From the NCBI GenBank assembly GCA_002315565.1, contig DCHD01000058.1:17223-52679 (forward strand): a stretch of 35,457 bases of DNA. Reading direction: 5' to 3'. Every line of letters starts with the position of its first letter. Within the stretch, counting starts at the first letter, position 1. This DNA comes from Solobacterium sp. UBA1761 (GTDB lineage Bacteria; Bacillota_I; Bacilli_A; Erysipelotrichales; Erysipelotrichaceae). A program made the translations under genes and the position numbers. Below are positions 33,061-35,457 of this stretch, piece by piece. The notes under the pieces were generated by a model. That model did no database searches. It was not told where the DNA came from and saw only the letters and a program-made list of their open reading frames with translations.

Positions 33061-33414
33061 ATGTCAGAAAAGAAAGAATTAAAAGATGAACAGTTAGAAG
33101 AAGTGAACGGTGGATTGATATTTGTTAACACAAGGTATCCTGTAGTTTCAGATTTCTATGATCAGGTAGGCGACAGGACATGGATGAATGTTTACTTTCC
33201 AAGTTGCAATAAGACTTTCAATATTGAATTTGAAGTTGCAGGTCTGGGATATAAGGTAACAGCAGTTAAATTCGACAGAATCTTTGCCAGCCTGTACTAC
33301 AAATTACATACTGTTGACAGAACTTTGTGTGAATTTGATGGCTGGTATGGTACCAATGGATTGTTTGGCGACAGAGAAAAGATATCTGAAGAGGGTATGG
33401 TTACTGTAGTCTAG
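33061..33414 (+). CDS. Double-glycine leader protein, tandem paralogue 2
   Basis: 117 residues, exactly the same length and an identical 18-residue leader as paralogue 1; nucleotide differences in the leader are synonymous. The core differs mainly at 39-55 (TWMNVYFPSCNKTFNIEFEV against VSFYTFYPNGNAKYIACEV in copy 1) and near the C-terminus, where a GLFGDREK segment replaces PLSGERKK. The second Cys has moved from the IACEV strand to PSCNK, while the one in TLCEFDGWYG is kept. It sits 39 nt after copy 1 with its own AAGGAG, so the pair is bicistronic and probably acts as a two-component set or as diversified copies. No terminator seen before the T-box. Confidence 0.78.
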   Translation: MSEKKELKDEQLEEVNGGLIFVNTRYPVVSDFYDQVGDRTWMNVYFPSCNKTFNIEFEVAGLGYKVTAVKFDRIFASLYYKLHTVDRTLCEFDGWYGTNGLFGDREKISEEGMVTVV

Positions 33415-33433
33415 AAAAAGGTTTTGTATTCTA

Positions 33434-33461
33434 TTGTAAAGAGATTATTATCGTATATAAT
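33434..33461 (+). promoter_or_regulatory. Predicted promoter of the leuS T-box transcript
   Basis: -35 TTGTAA (33434-33439), 16-nt spacer, -10 TATAAT (33456-33461). Start expected near 33468, giving a leader of about 200 nt. Confidence 0.65.
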
Positions 33462-33467
33462 TAAATA

Positions 33468-33650
33468 GTAATCTTAGAAGTATTAGTCAGGTGGATTATT
33501 TTAGAGAGTCGATGGCTGGTGAAAATCGATATATGAATCTGACGAACTCGTCTATACAGTGATTAAACGGTGCTCGCGATATAGAGTAAAAAGTAAAAAG
33601 TTAAGGTGGTACCGCGCAATATGCGCCCTTGGTAGCACCTTTTATTTTGT
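33468..33650 (+). ncRNA. T-box riboswitch, leucine specifier (CTC)
   Basis: tRNA-sensing leader. Stem I has the AGAGAGTCGATGGCTGGTG distal platform and loop, and a specifier loop reading GAA-CTC-GTC with CTC (Leu) at 33547-33549, which fits the downstream leuS. The T-box sequence AAGGTGGTACCGCG is at 33603-33616. The competing terminator pairs AAGGTG-G-TACC with GGTA-G-CACCTT (to 33641), followed by TTTTATTTT. Uncharged tRNA-Leu should stabilise the antiterminator and switch leuS on. Confidence 0.93.
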
Positions 33651-33664
33651 TAAGGGGGTTAATT

Positions 33665-35457
33665 ATGAACTACAACTTTAAAGAGATTGAGACAAAGTGG
33701 CAGAAGTATTGGGATGAACATAATTCTTTCTATACTGATACTCATGATTTCTCAAAGCCTAAGTACTATGTACTGGATATGTTCCCATATCCATCAGGTG
33801 TAGGCCTGCATGCAGGACATCCAGAAGGATATACTGCAACTGACATCATGGCCAGATACAAGAGAATGAAGGGCTTTAATGTACTGCATCCAATGGGATT
33901 TGACTCATTCGGTTTACCTGCAGAACAGTATGCGATTAAAACAGGTAATCATCCAGCTGGTTTCACCAACAAGAATATCGAACACTTCATTGAACAGCTT
34001 AAGGGCTTAGGTTTTTCATATGACTGGTCTAAACAGGTATCTACTTCTGATCCTGCATATTACAAATGGACTCAGTGGATCTTTGAAAGACTGTTTGAAG
34101 ACGGTTATGCAAAGTGTGTTGAAATGCCTGTTAACTGGTGTGAAGAACTTGGTACAGTTCTGGCAAATGATGAAGTTATCGACGGCAAATCTGAAAGAGG
34201 CGGCTATCCTGTAGTAAGAAAGAATATGAAGCAGTGGATTATGGATATTCCTGCTTTTGCTGAAACACTGTTAAAGAATCTTGATACAATTGACTGGCCA
34301 GATTCAACAAAAGAAATGCAGCGTAACTGGATTGGCAAATCAGTCGGTGCGCATGTGAAGTTCAAAGTTGATGGAACTGACAAAGACTTTACGGTATTCA
34401 CTACAAGATGCGATACACTGTTTGGTGCTACTTATTGTGTACTTTCTCCAGAACATCCACTGGTTGATGAAATCACAACAGCTGAAAAGAAAGCTGAAGT
34501 AGATGCATACAAAAAGACTTGTGCAGCCAAGTCTGAAATGGAAAGAACAGAACTGAATAAAGATAAGACCGGTGTATGGACTGGTGCCTATGCGATCAAT
34601 CCGGTAAATGGTAAGAAGATTCCAATCTGGATCAGTGACTATGTACTGATGACTTACGGTACAGGTGCAATCATGGCTGTTCCAGCACACGATGATAGAG
34701 ACTGGGATTTTGCGAAGAAGTTCAATCTTGAAATCATTGAAGTATTAAAGAGTGAAGTAGATGTACAGAAACAGGCTTGGACTGAAGATGGCATTCATGT
34801 AAACTCAGGTTTCCTTGATGGATTGAATAAGCAGGAAGCTATCGATAAGATGATTAAATGGCTGGAAGAAAAGGGCCTTGGCACAAAGAAGATCAACTAC
34901 CGTATCCGTGAATGGATCTTCGCAAGACAGCGTTATTGGGGAGAACCAGTTCCTGTAATTCACTATGAAGATGGTACAATCGGTATCCTTGAAGATAAGG
35001 ATCTGCCACTTGTTTTACCAGAACTTGAGGATTATGGTCCAAGTAAGACTGGTGCGCCACTTGATAAGGCAGTTGACTGGGTTAATGTTGAATACAACGG
35101 CAAGAAAGGCAAGAGAGAAACTTCTACTATGCCTGGATCTGCCGGTTCATCATGGTACTTCTTAAGATATATCGATCCAAACAATGATAAGGAATTCGCT
35201 GATAAAGAACTGCTTAAGCATTGGATGCCGGTAGACCTTTATATCGGTGGTCCTGAACATGCGGTAGGACACCTTCTGTATTCAAGAATGTGGAACAATT
35301 ACCTTTATGACAAAGGACTTGTTCCGGTTGCTGAACCATTCCAGAAACTTGTTCATCAGGGTTATATCCTTGGTTCAAACGGCATCAAGATGGGTAAGAG
35401 ATTCCCTGAATTCGCAGTTAACCCTTCAGATATCGTAAGAGATTACGGGGCTGATAC
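33665..35457 (+). CDS. leuS: Leucyl-tRNA synthetase, C-terminus beyond window
   Basis: Class I synthetase that charges tRNA-Leu; 597 codons of an expected roughly 800 are inside the window. AAGGGGG ribosome binding site. HIGH motif as HAGH in LHAGHPEGYTATD; MGFDSFGLPAEQYAI; CP1 editing domain with TTRCDTLFGATY and the essential Asp in AVPAHDDRDWDF; GSAGSSWYFLRYIDP and GGPEHAVGHLLYSR before the second signature. That second signature reads KMGKR (35387-35401) rather than KMSKS, followed by FPEFAVNPSDIVRDYGAD. The two catalytic lysines are retained. Regulated by the T-box just upstream. Confidence 0.97.
   Translation, partial: MNYNFKEIETKWQKYWDEHNSFYTDTHDFSKPKYYVLDMFPYPSGVGLHAGHPEGYTATDIMARYKRMKGFNVLHPMGFDSFGLPAEQYAIKTGNHPAGFTNKNIEHFIEQLKGLGFSYDWSKQVSTSDPAYYKWTQWIFERLFEDGYAKCVEMPVNWCEELGTVLANDEVIDGKSERGGYPVVRKNMKQWIMDIPAFAETLLKNLDTIDWPDSTKEMQRNWIGKSVGAHVKFKVDGTDKDFTVFTTRCDTLFGATYCVLSPEHPLVDEITTAEKKAEVDAYKKTCAAKSEMERTELNKDKTGVWTGAYAINPVNGKKIPIWISDYVLMTYGTGAIMAVPAHDDRDWDFAKKFNLEIIEVLKSEVDVQKQAWTEDGIHVNSGFLDGLNKQEAIDKMIKWLEEKGLGTKKINYRIREWIFARQRYWGEPVPVIHYEDGTIGILEDKDLPLVLPELEDYGPSKTGAPLDKAVDWVNVEYNGKKGKRETSTMPGSAGSSWYFLRYIDPNNDKEFADKELLKHWMPVDLYIGGPEHAVGHLLYSRMWNNYLYDKGLVPVAEPFQKLVHQGYILGSNGIKMGKRFPEFAVNPSDIVRDYGAD

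Larger units (their letters stand above)
32668..33414 (+). repeat. Tandem gene duplication (two 354-bp copies, 39-bp spacer)
   Basis: Copies 32668-33021 and 33061-33414 are colinear with no indel in the coding length. The first about 100 bp and the stretch coding for KFDRIFASLYYK to DGWYG are nearly identical, while the middle is clearly diverged. Confidence 0.9.

Noticed and set aside
32668..33414. Nif11 or lanthipeptide precursor reading for the tandem double-glycine genes
   Set aside because: No Cys/Ser/Thr-rich core and no modification enzyme in the window; the core is long and looks folded, so no RiPP class is supported.
1..35457. CRISPR array, insertion sequence, prophage genes or tRNA genes
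   Set aside because: No regularly spaced repeats, transposase motifs, phage structural genes or tRNA cloverleaf sequences were seen on either strand.

Overview
The window is chromosomal DNA from an AT-rich, low-GC Gram-positive bacterium (Bacillota). Evidence for this is a Leu T-box riboswitch in front of leuS, the B. subtilis-like order rpsD / ezrA-nifS-thiI, an NFACT (RqcH) gene next to gmk, an S4 protein without zinc cysteines, and WXG100 genes. An Erysipelotrichia-type gut or oral commensal is my best guess, but that is inference. Coding density is high and no gene-free stretch exceeds 300 bases.

Layout. 1-5690: cold-shock gene (cut by the window edge), S66 LD-carboxypeptidase, M18 aminopeptidase, an alkaline-phosphatase-superfamily hydrolase, convergent cca, and a GNAT acetyltransferase. 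5795-14598: a compact accessory operon that reads as a reduced type VII (WXG100/ESX) secretion system. It holds two 99-residue WXG100 proteins, a large lipoprotein, an EssC-like FtsK/SpoIIIE ATPase with only one intact ATPase site, a 76-residue possible YukD/EsaB-like protein, and a membrane-anchored glucosaminidase-like wall hydrolase. EssA, EssB and EsaA are not seen. 14595-19685: rqcH, gmk, a second S66 peptidase, and a secreted beta-helix protein. 19773-25869: rpsD with a structured leader, diverging from ezrA-nifS-thiI-pepP. 25853-32570: metallophosphoesterase, a possible small RNA, a double-glycine peptide gene, a Cthe_2159-like surface protein, an EamA transporter, a radical SAM protein and nagA. 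32668-35457: a tandem pair of double-glycine peptide genes, a T-box, and leuS (cut by the window edge).

Three things stand out. First, the T7-like locus combines a divergent EssC, a WXG100 pair with complementary export motifs, and its own lipoprotein and wall hydrolase. Second, two unlinked double-glycine peptide loci share an almost identical promoter module built on an 11-bp-phased TGTAAT direct repeat, and one of the peptides looks like a single excised rung of a Pmp-type beta-helix. Third, ten genes have a -10-like hexamer ending 6-7 nt before the start codon and no Shine-Dalgarno sequence, which predicts widespread leaderless transcription. The first gene of each internal operon or accessory unit mostly has a normal ribosome binding site instead. 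This pattern moves several start codons downstream of the longest ORF.
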